Positions 23,797 to 32,767 are shown, counted from the first letter of the stretch. The stretch: 64,000 nucleotides of DNA from Intrasporangium_A sp039812505 (GCF_039812505.1 NZ_JBDIAQ010000004.1:1-64000), one strand, 5' to 3'. A program made the numbers and translations. The notes: generated by a model not told the origin, from the letters alone.

Positions 23797-24536
23797 TTCG
23801 ACGCCTCTCCACCGGTGCCGAAGTAGATGTCGGCCACCAGCTGGTTCTTCCGTACCTCGTCGGGTGTTCCGTCGACCGCCACCTTGCCACGTGCCATCAC
23901 GATCACGCGCTGGGCGAAGCCGAAGACCATGTCCATGTCGTGGGCGACCAGCACCACGGTGATCTTCGGGTCGAGCTGCGCGATGCGCTCCACCAGGGCG
24001 GTGTTCTCCGCACCGGTCAGACCCACGTTCGGCTCGTCCAGCAACAGCACCTTCGGCGAGCGGGCCATCGCGAGCGCCAGCTCCAAAGAGCGCTGCTGGC
24101 CGTAGGACAGGCTCTCCGGACGCACGTCCCAGGCTCGTTGCGGCACTCCCCAGTCGGCCAGGAGCGACTCCGCCCGCTGCTTCGAGTCCTGGTTGCCACG
24201 TGCTCGCACCCAGCCTCGTCGACCCGGGGTCAGGCAGGCGAGCTCCGCCTGCTCGCGGGCCGTCAGACCCTCCATCAGGTTCGTGATCTGGAAGGACCGG
24301 GTGATGCCCAGGTTCGCTCGGCGGTACGGGCCCAGCCTGGTGATGTCGACCTCCCCCAGCCGGATGCGACCGGACGTCGACCGGGTCTGGCCTCCCATCA
24401 GCGAGAGCAGGCTGCTCTTGCCTGCGCCGTTCGGGCCGATGATCGCGACCCGCGCGCCCGGCTCGAACGTCAGGCTGACGTCGCTGACTGCTCGCACGCC
24501 GCCGTACCGCAGGGACACTCCCTCAAGACTGAACAC
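23793..24536 (-). CDS. livG: Branched-chain amino acid-type ABC transporter ATPase (LivG family)
   Basis: The 247-residue ATPase starts at GTG 24534-24536, with AGGAGG 6 nt upstream inside livM. Motifs are Walker A AIIGPNGAGKSSLL, GITRSFQITNLMEGLTARE (LivG-type), signature LSYGQQRSLELALAM, Walker B VLLLDEPNVGLTG and VLVAHDMDMVFGFAQRV. The insert and DEPNVGLTGAEN are typical of LivG. It pairs with LivF. Confidence 0.92.
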   Translation of the reverse strand: MFSLEGVSLRYGGVRAVSDVSLTFEPGARVAIIGPNGAGKSSLLSLMGGQTRSTSGRIRLGEVDITRLGPYRRANLGITRSFQITNLMEGLTAREQAELACLTPGRRGWVRARGNQDSKQRAESLLADWGVPQRAWDVRPESLSYGQQRSLELALAMARSPKVLLLDEPNVGLTGAENTALVERIAQLDPKITVVLVAHDMDMVFGFAQRVIVMARGKVAVDGTPDEVRKNQLVADIYFGTGGEASK

Positions 24537-25614
24537 GGGCGACCTCCTCCTCGCGTCGGCGGGATGCCCGCTTCCTGCGGGTGATCGCGATACCGCGCAG
24601 CACGACGAGCGCGATGACGAACAGGACCCCCAGGACCAGGTTCTTGTGGTCCGGTGCGTACTGGTCCGCGAAGAACCCGGCGAGCTCGACCACGACCGCG
24701 CCGATGACGCCACCCCAGAGGCGGCCGATCCCCCCGATGATGATCATCAGCACGATCAGCCCGGACTGGGCGATCCCCACGTTGGCCGGCGCCATGATCC
24801 CGCTGTAGTAGGCGAACAGGACGCCGGCCACCCCCGCGATGGCACCGGCGGCGATGAACGCGCTGTACTGGTAGAGCCACGTGTTGTAGCCGAGCGCCGA
24901 CATGCGCTGCTGGTTCTCCCGGATGCCGCGCAGGACCAGCCCGTACCGCGAGCTGACCAGCAGGTACAGCACCAGCGCGGCCACCGCGCTCACGACCAGC
25001 GTGAAGTAGTACATGTTCAGGCTGGTCCAGCGGATGACCAGCGGGGCGACCTCGGGTGGCGCGATACCCACCACGGCCTCGGCGCCGCTGGTCTGCAGCA
25101 CGTCCCACTGCTGGGCGAGGCTGTAGATCATCTGCCCCATCGCGAAGGTGACCAGGATGAAGTAGATGCCCCGGGTCCGCAGCGCGACGAAACCCACGAC
25201 GGCAGCCACGACCGAGGCGACCAGCACGGAGATGGCCATCCCGATCCAGAAGTTGGTCACTCCGCCGTCCACCATCAGCATCCCGACGGTGTAGCCGCCG
25301 GCGCCGAAGAAGGCGGCGTGTCCCAGCGAGATCATCCCGGCATAGCCGTAGATCAGGTCCAGGCTCATGGCGAGCAGCGCGAGGATCACGATGCGGGTGG
25401 CGAGGTCCTGGTGGAACGGGGTCAGCACCAACGGCAGCAGGACCAGCACTGCGGCGAACGCCGCCGTCACCAGCAGTCGTCTCAACCGTGCCTGACCCTC
25501 CGGGTTTCCTCGGGGCGCGCCGTTCCGCCCCCTTCCGGCGCGGTCGGTCGGGGCTGTGCCGCTCGGGCCGGATGACTGCATGGGCTGGTCCTCGGTTGTC
25601 GGTTTCCTGCTCAT
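24523..25614 (-). CDS. livM: Branched-chain amino acid-type ABC transporter permease (LivM family)
   Basis: The 363-residue permease has a disordered hydrophilic N-terminus of about 45 residues and then eight to ten membrane helices. LDLIYGYAGMISLGHAAFFG is the LivM/LivH signature, and GGIGRLWGGVIGAVVVELAG follows near the C-terminus. ATG at 25612-25614 overlaps the livH stop (ATGA). Its last 14 bp overlap livG. It forms the channel with LivH. Confidence 0.93.
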   Translation of the reverse strand: MSRKPTTEDQPMQSSGPSGTAPTDRAGRGRNGAPRGNPEGQARLRRLLVTAAFAAVLVLLPLVLTPFHQDLATRIVILALLAMSLDLIYGYAGMISLGHAAFFGAGGYTVGMLMVDGGVTNFWIGMAISVLVASVVAAVVGFVALRTRGIYFILVTFAMGQMIYSLAQQWDVLQTSGAEAVVGIAPPEVAPLVIRWTSLNMYYFTLVVSAVAALVLYLLVSSRYGLVLRGIRENQQRMSALGYNTWLYQYSAFIAAGAIAGVAGVLFAYYSGIMAPANVGIAQSGLIVLMIIIGGIGRLWGGVIGAVVVELAGFFADQYAPDHKNLVLGVLFVIALVVLRGIAITRRKRASRRREEEVARVQS

Positions 25615-26465
25615 TGGCTGACCACCCGGCCACTGATCCCAGCCGGTCGCACCACCAGGATCACGGCCATCACGACGTAGAGGCTGAAGCCGGAGAAGGA
25701 CGGGAACAGCACCACGCTCACTGCCTGGCTCAGGCCCACGATGAGAGCACCGATCAGGGCCCCGGGGATGCTCCCGACCCCCCCGAGGACGACGACGACC
25801 AGCGCCAGCAACATGATGTCGATGCCGAAGCTGGGCTGTGCCCCCATCACGAGCCCGCCGATGACGCCGGCGGCGCCGGCCACTGCCGAGCCGATCACGA
25901 ACAGGCCGGCGGAGACCAGGTCCAGCCGGATCCCCATCGTGCGGACCATCTGCGGGTCGTCCATGCCGGCGCGGACGATGGCCCCGATCCTGGTCCGCTG
26001 CTGCAGCCACCAGAGCAGCACCAGGAAGACGATCCCGACCACGATGATGAAGACCCGCGCCGTGGGGTAGGTCAGACCCAGCAGGTTGACCGAGCCGTCC
26101 AGCCCCGGCACCGAGAAGGGCGCCTTCGCGTTGGTTCCCCAGATCCACTGGACCACGTCGGCGAGGATGTAGACGACCCCGAAGGAGATCAGGATCTGCT
26201 CGTCCAGCAGGCCGCTGAGGTGCCGGAAGAAGGCCTGGTGGACCAGCATGCCGACGACCGCGGCCGCCAGGGCGCCGCAGCCGATGGCCAGCCAGAACGG
26301 CAGGCCCGCGTCCATCGCGACCGACCAGCCGACGTACGCACCCACCATGTAGAGGGCGCCGTGGGCGAGGTTGATGATGCCCATCGACCCGATGATCAGC
26401 GACAGGCCGCTGCCGATCAGGAACAGCACGAACCCGAGCGAGATCCCGTTCAGTACAGCCAACAC
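25611..26465 (-). CDS. livH: Branched-chain amino acid-type ABC transporter permease (LivH family)
   Basis: The 284-residue protein is nearly all membrane helices. LSLIIGSMGIINLAHGALYMVGAY is the family loop, and GGVGSIPGALIGALIVGLSQ lies near the C-terminus. GTG at 26463-26465 lies 9 bp after the binding-protein stop. It forms the channel with LivM. Confidence 0.93.
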   Translation of the reverse strand: MLAVLNGISLGFVLFLIGSGLSLIIGSMGIINLAHGALYMVGAYVGWSVAMDAGLPFWLAIGCGALAAAVVGMLVHQAFFRHLSGLLDEQILISFGVVYILADVVQWIWGTNAKAPFSVPGLDGSVNLLGLTYPTARVFIIVVGIVFLVLLWWLQQRTRIGAIVRAGMDDPQMVRTMGIRLDLVSAGLFVIGSAVAGAAGVIGGLVMGAQPSFGIDIMLLALVVVVLGGVGSIPGALIGALIVGLSQAVSVVLFPSFSGFSLYVVMAVILVVRPAGISGRVVSQ

Positions 26466-26474
26466 GGCGGACTC

Positions 26475-27674
26475 CTACAGCTCGTTGGGTACGTTGTCGA
26501 AGGTCTTTACCGGCTCCCACACGTACCGGCCGTCCTGGTGCACGGCCTTGACGATCGTGCGCGAGGTGACTCCGAGGAAGTTGGCGTCGATGTGGCCGGG
26601 CCCGTAAGGGGTGTCCAGCCGGACCTGGACGACGGCCTTCTTGAGCCGTTCGAAGTCGGCGGCTCCGCCGGCCTTCTCGATCGTGGCCAGGGCCAGCTTG
26701 GTGTCGACGTAGGCGGCCGCGTTCTGGTTGTTCGGGACCTGCCCCTTGTTGGCCTTGGCGAAGTCGGCCACGAAGGCCTTGTTGGCCTTGTTGGTCAGCC
26801 CCGCCGACCAGTCGACGATCCCGAGCGAGCCGACGATGTTGGCCCCCATGCTCTGGAAGGTCGGGTCGAACACGCCGTTGACGAAGATGATCGGCATCTT
26901 GATCCCGAGGGACCGGAAGCTCTTGACGAACGATGCCGCGTCCTGCGGGACCAGCCACATCACCAGCGCATCCGCGTCACGGTCCAGGTTCGAGGCGTAC
27001 GGCAACAGGTCCGTCGTGCCGAGTGGTACCCACTGCTGCTGCACCACCTTGCCGCCGGCCTTGGTGAACGTCTGGGTCGCGCCGACCAGCACGTTGTGCC
27101 CGTAGACGTAGTCGGGCGCCAGGGTCGCGATGCTCTGGTAGTGCAGCTCGTCGGCCAGGTAGCCGCCCAGCGGCGTGGAGAAGCTCGTGTCCAGGGTCGA
27201 CCAGCCGATGAAGTTCCCGCGGCCCGCCAGCTCCTTGGTGTTGCCGAACGGGACGAAGGCCATCACGTTGGTGGTCTTGAAGTACGCCGCCACCGCCTGC
27301 TGGCTGGACCCGAACACCGGGCCGATCACGACCGTGACGCCCTCCTGCTGGACCAGGCGCTTGGCCTCCCGCAGCGTGTTCGCCGGGTCGAGCACGTCCT
27401 CGCTGGCCTTGACCAGCTCGACGGGGCGACCGGCCACCTTCATGCCGGCCTCCTGCAGGGCCAGCTGCGTGCCGGCCAGGCCGTCCGGGCCGTAGTTGGA
27501 GTACGCCCCGTTGAAGGGCCACAGGATCCCGATCTTGATCGGTCCCGAGTCGTCACCGGCGCCGGTGCCCGAGGCGCACGAGGTGAGCGCGAGAGCCATC
27601 ACCATGGCGAGCACCAGCGCGAGAAGACGGGGGCGGTCCGGGGTTCGACTCGTCTTGTGAGGGGTGCAGTCCAT
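26475..27674 (-). CDS. Substrate-binding lipoprotein of the Liv-type importer
   Basis: The 399-residue protein begins with a lipoprotein signal: a basic n-region (HKTSRTPDRPR), a hydrophobic stretch (LLALVLAMVMALA) and the lipobox LTSC, with Cys at about residue 33. The mature part is a type I periplasmic binding fold: IKIGILWPFNGAYSNYG, LVKASEDVLDPANTLREAKRL, VVIGPVFGSSQQAVAAYF and GHNVLVGATQTF. ATG at 27672-27674 is preferred; an ATG at 27695 is possible. ATGs further up lie inside the promoter. Related proteins bind amides (AmiC), aromatic acids or branched amino acids. Confidence 0.88.
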   Translation of the reverse strand: MDCTPHKTSRTPDRPRLLALVLAMVMALALTSCASGTGAGDDSGPIKIGILWPFNGAYSNYGPDGLAGTQLALQEAGMKVAGRPVELVKASEDVLDPANTLREAKRLVQQEGVTVVIGPVFGSSQQAVAAYFKTTNVMAFVPFGNTKELAGRGNFIGWSTLDTSFSTPLGGYLADELHYQSIATLAPDYVYGHNVLVGATQTFTKAGGKVVQQQWVPLGTTDLLPYASNLDRDADALVMWLVPQDAASFVKSFRSLGIKMPIIFVNGVFDPTFQSMGANIVGSLGIVDWSAGLTNKANKAFVADFAKANKGQVPNNQNAAAYVDTKLALATIEKAGGAADFERLKKAVVQVRLDTPYGPGHIDANFLGVTSRTIVKAVHQDGRYVWEPVKTFDNVPNEL

Positions 27675-27730
27675 CACCTGATCGCTTTCCGTCATTGGCA
27701 GGCCGACCGTTTGCGGTGGACCAGCATCGA

Positions 27731-27779
27731 CGGTAGGGAAGACCGGACTCACCTGTCAAGAGACCGACATCGCTTTTTT
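27731..27779 (-). promoter_or_regulatory. Liv operon promoter with the shared operator element
   Basis: The plus strand at 27754-27778 reads TGTCAAGAGA, CC, GACATCGCTTTTT, identical in 23 of 25 bases to the copy at 20855-20879. On the minus strand this gives TTGACA at 27754-27759, and CTACCG at 27731-27736 after a 17-bp spacer serves as a -10. The operator half therefore lies directly upstream of and over the -35. Start codons of the binding protein follow 36-60 bp later. Confidence 0.75.
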
Positions 27780-27803
27780 GTGGAAGACGCCCTTCCACGT
27801 GGC

Positions 27804-29321
27804 TCAGCCCCGGCGCAGCAGCGCGAAGAACATCGCGTCGGTGCCGTGCAGGTGCGGCCAGAGCTGGACGAACGGGCCGTCGCCGAGCCGCTCCAACCGC
27901 CTGCCCGCGGCATCGGTGAACAGACCGCGCGCGTCGAGCACCTCGACGTCGGCCCGCTTGCGGGTGACGTCCCGGACCACGAAGCGTGTCTCGTTCAGGT
28001 GTGGCGAGCACGTCGCGTAGCCGACCAGCCCACCGGGTGCGGTCGCCGCGATGGCCGAGGCGAGCAGCTCGCGCTGCAGGCCGGCGAGCGTCGTGACGTC
28101 TCCGGGCCGGCGGCGCCAGCGCGCCTCGGGGCGACGGCGCAGGGCACCGAGGCCGGTGCACGGTGCGTCGACGAGGACCCTGCTGTATGCCGCTGGGCCG
28201 GCCTGCCCCAGCTCTCGCCCGTCGAGCCGGCTGAGCTCGACCGTCGTGCCGACCTGCTCGGCCCGGGCCATCGCCGCCCCAAGGGTGTGCCGCACGAGCT
28301 CGGAGCGGTGGGCGCTGACCTCGTTGGCCACGAACGGGATTCGTCGCTCGACGGCGATGGCGGCGAGTAGCCCGGCCTTGCCGCCCGGTCCGGCGCACAG
28401 GTCCAGCCACCGCTCGCGCTCGGTTGCCGCACCGGTCATCTCGGCCCGGGCCAGGGCGAGGGCCACGAGCTGGGAGCCCTCGTCCTGCACGGCGGCGCGG
28501 CCCTCGCGGACCGCCGGGATCGCGCCGGGGTCGCCCCCGGGCAGCACGGCTCCGTGGGGGCTCGTGACCGACGGCGTCGCGCCGGCCTCGACGAGCTCGT
28601 CGACCGTGGCCAGGCCGGGTCGGGCCACCAGGCAGACCCGGGCCGGGGTGTTGTCGGCCTCCAGCAGCGCGGCGAGCTGCTCGTCGGCGGTGTCGGGCGT
28701 GGCCGCGCCGTGGCCGATCAACGCGGCGCGCAGGGCGCCGACCACCCACGCCGGGTGGGAGCTGCGCAGGGCCAGGGCGTCGCGGGGCTCGCGACCGGCG
28801 GTGACCAGCTGCACCCAGTCGTCCAGCGAGTGCTCGCTGACCCGGCGCATCACGGCGTTGACGAAACCGGCCGCACCGGCACCGTTGACCTGGCGCGCCA
28901 GGGCGACGGTCTCGTCGACGGCGGCATGCGTGGGCACGCGCATCGCGAGCAGCTGGTGGATGCCCAGTCGGAGGGTGTCGAGGACGCGCGGGTCGACCCG
29001 CTCGACGGGACGGTCCGCCGCGACGGCGACGACGGCGTCGTACAGGCCGCGCATCCGGGTGGCGCCGTAGACGAGCTCGGTCGTGAAGCCGGCGTCCCGG
29101 CCGTGGAGCCTCTTCTCGCGAACCAGCCCGGGCACGACGAGGTTGGCGTAACCGCCGGCGGCGATCTCGCGCATCGCGGTGTACGCCGTCAGGCGCGCGG
29201 GATCGGTGCGGCGGGCCCGCTCGGAGGGCCGCTGGCCCGACCGGTGCCGGGCCGACCTCTCCCGGGCAGGCGGCCGCTGTCGGGACCCCCGGCGCCGCTC
29301 GCCCGCACCGCCCTCACTCAT
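27804..29321 (-). CDS. rsmB: 16S rRNA m5C967 methyltransferase RsmB
   Basis: The 505-residue protein methylates C967 of 16S rRNA. After an Arg-rich tail (1-40) comes the NusB-like RNA-binding domain (about 42-190, AYTAMREIAAGGYANLVVPG). The SAM-binding methyltransferase domain has LDLCAGPGGKAGLLA and the two catalytic Cys motifs VDAPCTGLG and VGYATCSPHLNETRFVV. It overlaps fmt by 8 bp; def-fmt-rsmB is a common actinobacterial order. Confidence 0.95.
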   Translation of the reverse strand: MSEGGAGERRRGSRQRPPARERSARHRSGQRPSERARRTDPARLTAYTAMREIAAGGYANLVVPGLVREKRLHGRDAGFTTELVYGATRMRGLYDAVVAVAADRPVERVDPRVLDTLRLGIHQLLAMRVPTHAAVDETVALARQVNGAGAAGFVNAVMRRVSEHSLDDWVQLVTAGREPRDALALRSSHPAWVVGALRAALIGHGAATPDTADEQLAALLEADNTPARVCLVARPGLATVDELVEAGATPSVTSPHGAVLPGGDPGAIPAVREGRAAVQDEGSQLVALALARAEMTGAATERERWLDLCAGPGGKAGLLAAIAVERRIPFVANEVSAHRSELVRHTLGAAMARAEQVGTTVELSRLDGRELGQAGPAAYSRVLVDAPCTGLGALRRRPEARWRRRPGDVTTLAGLQRELLASAIAATAPGGLVGYATCSPHLNETRFVVRDVTRKRADVEVLDARGLFTDAAGRRLERLGDGPFVQLWPHLHGTDAMFFALLRRG

Positions 29322-30261
29322 CGCCCAGCCGCTCCCCCGCCTCGATCCGGGACCCGCGGGCCCAGTCGACGGCCGGCATGGGGCGCCTGCCCTGCGCCTG
29401 CACCGTGCCGAGGCGGACCACCCCGGCCCCGGTGCCGACGAGGACCTTGCGCTTGGTCACGACCAGCTCTCCCGGCGCCGGTGGCCCGGCCGCGGGGCCG
29501 TCGCCGGGCTCCACGGGCGTCAGCGGCCCGACCCGCAGGCGCTCGCCACGGAAGGTGGTCCACGCCCCCGGGGTGGGGGTGCAGCCGCGGACCTGGCGGT
29601 CGACCGCGAAGGCTGGACGGTCCCAGCGGACGCGCGCGTCCTCTGCCCGGATCTTCGGCGCCAGTGAGACGCCTTCTCCCGGTTGCGGTTTCGGCACGAG
29701 GGCACCGGACTCGATCCCGTCGACGGTGGCCACGAGCAGAGCGGCGCCCGCCGTGGCGAGCCGGCCCAGCAGATCGCCGGCGGTGTCGCCCGGCCGGACG
29801 GGCTCGGTCAGCACCCCGTAGACGGGGCCGGTGTCCAGGCCACGCTCGAGGCGGAAGGTGCTCGCCCCGGTCAGCTCGTCGCCGGCGATGATGGCGTGCT
29901 GGACGGGGGCGGCGCCGCGCCAGGCCGGCAGGATCGAGAAGTGCAGGTTGACCCAGCCGTGGACTGGTATGTCGAGGGCGGCGGGGCCGACGAGGTTGCC
30001 GTAGGCGACGACGGCGACCAGGTCCGGCCCGATACGGGCCAGCTCGGCCAGGAACGCGGGATCCTCGACCGAGGCCGGGGTCAGCACCGGGAGCCCGAGC
30101 TGCTCGGCGCGCCGCCGGACCGGTGACGCCTCGAGCCGGCGCCCGCGACCCGCCGGCGCGTCGGGCCGGGTCAGCACCGCGACGACCTCGTGTGCGGACC
30201 CGACGAGGGCCTCGAGGCTCGGCAGGGCGGCCTCGGGGGTACCGGCGAAGACGACCCTCAC
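29314..30261 (-). CDS. fmt: Methionyl-tRNA formyltransferase
   Basis: The 315-residue enzyme formylates initiator Met-tRNA. MRVVFAGTPEAALPSLEAL opens the Rossmann domain, and WVNLHFSILPAWRGAAPVQHAI is the catalytic NLH-x-S-LP-xRG signature. RLERGLDTGPVYG and GARVRWDRPAFAVDRQVRG lead to the C-terminal tRNA-binding domain. It begins 1 bp after the def stop and is followed by rsmB. Confidence 0.96.
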   Translation of the reverse strand: MRVVFAGTPEAALPSLEALVGSAHEVVAVLTRPDAPAGRGRRLEASPVRRRAEQLGLPVLTPASVEDPAFLAELARIGPDLVAVVAYGNLVGPAALDIPVHGWVNLHFSILPAWRGAAPVQHAIIAGDELTGASTFRLERGLDTGPVYGVLTEPVRPGDTAGDLLGRLATAGAALLVATVDGIESGALVPKPQPGEGVSLAPKIRAEDARVRWDRPAFAVDRQVRGCTPTPGAWTTFRGERLRVGPLTPVEPGDGPAAGPPAPGELVVTKRKVLVGTGAGVVRLGTVQAQGRRPMPAVDWARGSRIEAGERLGDE

Positions 30262-30262
30262 G

Positions 30263-30808
30263 TCACATTCCCAGCCCGAAGGTCGAGTGCGGGCTGACCT
30301 TGACGGTGGGTGCCGGCGCTCCGGCCCACTGCGCCTCGCGGATCTCGCGCATCGCGAGGCGGCGGGTCTCGCGGTCGAGCCGGTCGATGAACAGCACCCC
30401 GTCGAGGTGGTCGGTCTCGTGCTGGACGCACCGGGCGAGCAGCTCGGTGCCCTCGAGGAAGACCGGCTCCCCCCACATGTTCTGGCCCCGGGCCACCACG
30501 CTGAGGGCGCGCTTCGTGTCGTAGCGCAGGCCGGGGAAGCTGAGGCAGCCCTCCGGCCCGTCCTGCTCCTCGGTGGACAGGTCGAGCACGGGGTTGACCA
30601 GGTGTCCGAGGATGTCGTCGACCCAGTAGGTGAAGACCCGCAGCGAGACCCCCAGCTGCGGCGCCGCGAGACCCACCCCGGGAGCGTCGAGCATGGTGTC
30701 CTGCAGGTCGGCCACGAGCGTGCGCAGCTCCTTGTCGAAGTCGACCACCTCGGTCGCAGGGGTGCGCAGCACCGGATCGCCGAACAGGCGGATCTCCTTG
30801 ATCGACAC
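30263..30808 (-). CDS. def: Peptide deformylase
   Basis: The 181-residue metalloenzyme removes the formyl group from nascent peptides. All three motifs are present: GVGLAAPQLG, EGCLSFPG with the metal-binding Cys, and QHETDHLDG (HExxH). GTG at 30806-30808 is the start. It precedes fmt directly, so formylation and deformylation are co-transcribed. A terminator-like hairpin lies 33 bp upstream, so this operon has its own promoter. Confidence 0.96.
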   Translation of the reverse strand: MSIKEIRLFGDPVLRTPATEVVDFDKELRTLVADLQDTMLDAPGVGLAAPQLGVSLRVFTYWVDDILGHLVNPVLDLSTEEQDGPEGCLSFPGLRYDTKRALSVVARGQNMWGEPVFLEGTELLARCVQHETDHLDGVLFIDRLDRETRRLAMREIREAQWAGAPAPTVKVSPHSTFGLGM

Positions 30809-30841
30809 GCAGGCAGTCCTTGTCCGTGGGTGGCGGGGCGC

Positions 30842-30866
30842 GCGAGCCGCCTGGCCCGCGGCTCGC
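30842..30866 (-). terminator. 9-bp hairpin after the MFS exporter gene
   Basis: GCGAGCCGC (30842-30850) and GCGGCTCGC (30858-30866) pair perfectly with a 7-nt loop, 7 bp past the MFS stop. It separates the arsR-MFS transcript from def-fmt-rsmB. No U-tract is seen. Confidence 0.6.
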
Positions 30867-30873
30867 CGCCAGT

Positions 30874-32127
30874 CTAGATCGCGCCGGCACCGACGCTCTC
30901 GGGCTCGTCGACCCGGTGTCGCAGCCCGCGCACCGCCGGGGAGGCGAGCGCGAGGAGGGAGACGGCGGCATACACCAGGGCGCTGACCAGCAGGAGCATC
31001 TCGTGGTCGAGGGCGGCCGCGAGCCCCCCGTAGAGGAAGGTGCCGACCGGGATCGCGACGAACGAGCCGAGCGCGTCGTAGCTCGACACCCGGGACAGCA
31101 CGGCGACGGGCACGTGCTCGTGCAGTGCGGTGCTCCAGCCGACCCCGAACAGCTCGATGGCCGCGCCGCCGACGAAGAACGCGAGCGCGAGCGGGAGGAC
31201 CGCGGGAGCCAGGCCGAGCATGGCGAGCGGCACCGCGACGACGGCGGTCGCGACCATCCCGGCGCGCAGCGGACGCGTGAGGCGCAGCCGCATCAGCACG
31301 AGCGTCATCAGCACGGTGCCGGCCGCCTCGGCGGACAGCACGGCCCCCCAGCCGGCCTCGCCGATCGCGGGGGTCGTGGTGGCCACGAGCGGGCCCATGA
31401 CGCCGATGACACCGACGTGGATGGCGTTGGTGACGCCGAAGGTGAGCACGATCACCCAGAGCCACTGCCGGGAGGTGAACTCGCGCCACCCGTCGCGCAG
31501 CTCGCGGATCATCGAGCTTCGCTGGCGTCCGGGCTCCTCCCGGCGCAGCCGGACCCGGGCCAGGGCGAGCACCGCGACCAGGTAGGTGAGCGCGTCGGCG
31601 GCCAGCGCCCAGCCGGGTCCGACCCCGACGACGAGCAGCCCGGCGACGGCGGGCCCGACGATGCCGAGGCTGCTGCGGCTGAAGGACAGCAGCGCGTTCG
31701 CCTGCTGCAGCCGTGGCCGGTCGACCACGAGCGGGACGATGCCCGTCATCGCGGGCATGGTGAAGGCCGAGACCGCGCCGTTGAGGCCCTCGATGACCGT
31801 GATCTGCGCCAGCGTCGCGTGCCCGGAGATGATCAGTGCCGCGGCAGTCGCCTGGGTCGCACAGGTGAGCAGGTGGGCGACCTGCAGGACCGCGATCCGC
31901 GAGAACCGGTCGGAGACGACGCCGCCGAGCAGCAGGCAGGCGATCATCGCGATGGTGCGCACGCCGAGCACCTGGCCGAGCGCCAGCGCGGACCGGTCGA
32001 TGTGCAGCACCGCGAAGGCGAGCGCGACCGGGGCCATGGCCGAGCCCGCCATCGAGACGCTGCGGGCGACGAAGAACCAGGCGAACCGGCGGTCGGCCAG
32101 GACCCCGAGGGAGGCGGTGGGTCTCAT
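30874..32127 (-). CDS. Major facilitator superfamily transporter, probable exporter
   Basis: The 417-residue protein has about 11-12 helices. The loop-2/3 region LGGVVSDRFSRIAVLQ fits the MFS motif A (GxxxDRxGRR-like), and the central loop is RVRLRREEPGRQRSS. It belongs to the enterobactin-exporter/macrolide-efflux-like group common in actinobacteria. ATG overlaps the arsR stop by 4 bp (ATGA), so the regulator and pump are one unit. The substrate is unknown, probably a small toxic compound. Confidence 0.88.
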   Translation of the reverse strand: MRPTASLGVLADRRFAWFFVARSVSMAGSAMAPVALAFAVLHIDRSALALGQVLGVRTIAMIACLLLGGVVSDRFSRIAVLQVAHLLTCATQATAAALIISGHATLAQITVIEGLNGAVSAFTMPAMTGIVPLVVDRPRLQQANALLSFSRSSLGIVGPAVAGLLVVGVGPGWALAADALTYLVAVLALARVRLRREEPGRQRSSMIRELRDGWREFTSRQWLWVIVLTFGVTNAIHVGVIGVMGPLVATTTPAIGEAGWGAVLSAEAAGTVLMTLVLMRLRLTRPLRAGMVATAVVAVPLAMLGLAPAVLPLALAFFVGGAAIELFGVGWSTALHEHVPVAVLSRVSSYDALGSFVAIPVGTFLYGGLAAALDHEMLLLVSALVYAAVSLLALASPAVRGLRHRVDEPESVGAGAI

Positions 32128-32666
32128 CGGGTCCCCCTGCTGCCGGGCTGCATCGGGAAGGCGGCGACGGACAGGTTCGCCCGCACCGTGCCGGTGGTCC
32201 GCGGCGGCTGGGCCTGCTCGTGGACGAGCCGGCTGGCCCGCTCGAGCAGCTCGAACGCCTCCAGCCAGACCTCGGGCCGCAGCCACAGGTCGGCGTCGGT
32301 GAACAGCTGTGGCCCCGGCTCCCGGTCGGCGTACCGGGCGGGGATCGCCGCCGCGAGCGTCGACACGTAGGCCTGCCGGTCGGCCTCGCTCGCGACTCCC
32401 GCCTGAGCGTCGACCGCGCTGTCCCACAGGTGGCGGTACTTCTTCGCGCGGCCGCCCCGGACCTGCTCCTCACCGGCGACGACCAGCAGTCCGGCGTCGA
32501 GCAGGAAGCGCAGGTGGTACGACGCGTTCGCCTGGGTGATCCCCAGCTCGCGGGCCACCTCGGCGGCGCTCAGCTGAGCACCGGTCAGCAGCGAGAGCAT
32601 CTGCAGCCGCAGCGGGTGCGCGGTGGCCCGGAGCAGGTTCCGCCGGTGCTCATCCTCCAAAGACAT
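32124..32666 (-). CDS. ArsR-type winged-helix regulator
   Basis: The 180-residue protein has the winged helix at about 10-85: RNLLRATAHPLRLQMLSLL, QLSAAEVARELGITQANASYHLRFLLDAGL and then the wing. The C-terminal half is specific to this subgroup (ArsR/HTH_20-like) and lacks the Cys pairs of metal sensors. ATG at 32664-32666 lies inside an operator and 7 nt after a -10 box; a longer frame upstream is unlikely. It is coupled to the MFS gene and probably represses both until a ligand binds. Confidence 0.88.
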   Translation of the reverse strand: MSLEDEHRRNLLRATAHPLRLQMLSLLTGAQLSAAEVARELGITQANASYHLRFLLDAGLLVVAGEEQVRGGRAKKYRHLWDSAVDAQAGVASEADRQAYVSTLAAAIPARYADREPGPQLFTDADLWLRPEVWLEAFELLERASRLVHEQAQPPRTTGTVRANLSVAAFPMQPGSRGTR

Positions 32667-32714
32667 GTTTGACAGTATGCCGCCCACTCGACGAGGCGTC
32701 AAACATCTCTTTGG
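32657..32714 (-). promoter_or_regulatory. Promoter and paired operator for the ArsR-MFS operon
   Basis: A 17-bp inverted repeat with one mismatch brackets the promoter: CCAAAGACATGTTTGAC (32657-32673) and GTCAAACATCTCTTTGG (32698-32714). On the minus strand the outer arm contains the -35 TTGACG. CATACT follows after a 17-bp spacer as the -10. The start ATG lies 7 nt downstream inside the other arm, so the mRNA is leaderless. A regulator bound to both arms would cover the -35 and the start site together. Confidence 0.8.
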
Positions 32715-32767
32715 GGGTGATGGGATCCGTGCGGTCCGACGGGCACGCCGGTCGACCCGGCAGGCCC

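Noticed and set aside
30966..30973. CGGCATAC as a bacterial Chi or FtsK-orienting site
   Set aside because: Copies are equal on both strands over 64 kb, so there is no polarity as those sites would need. The excess itself is kept as a finding.
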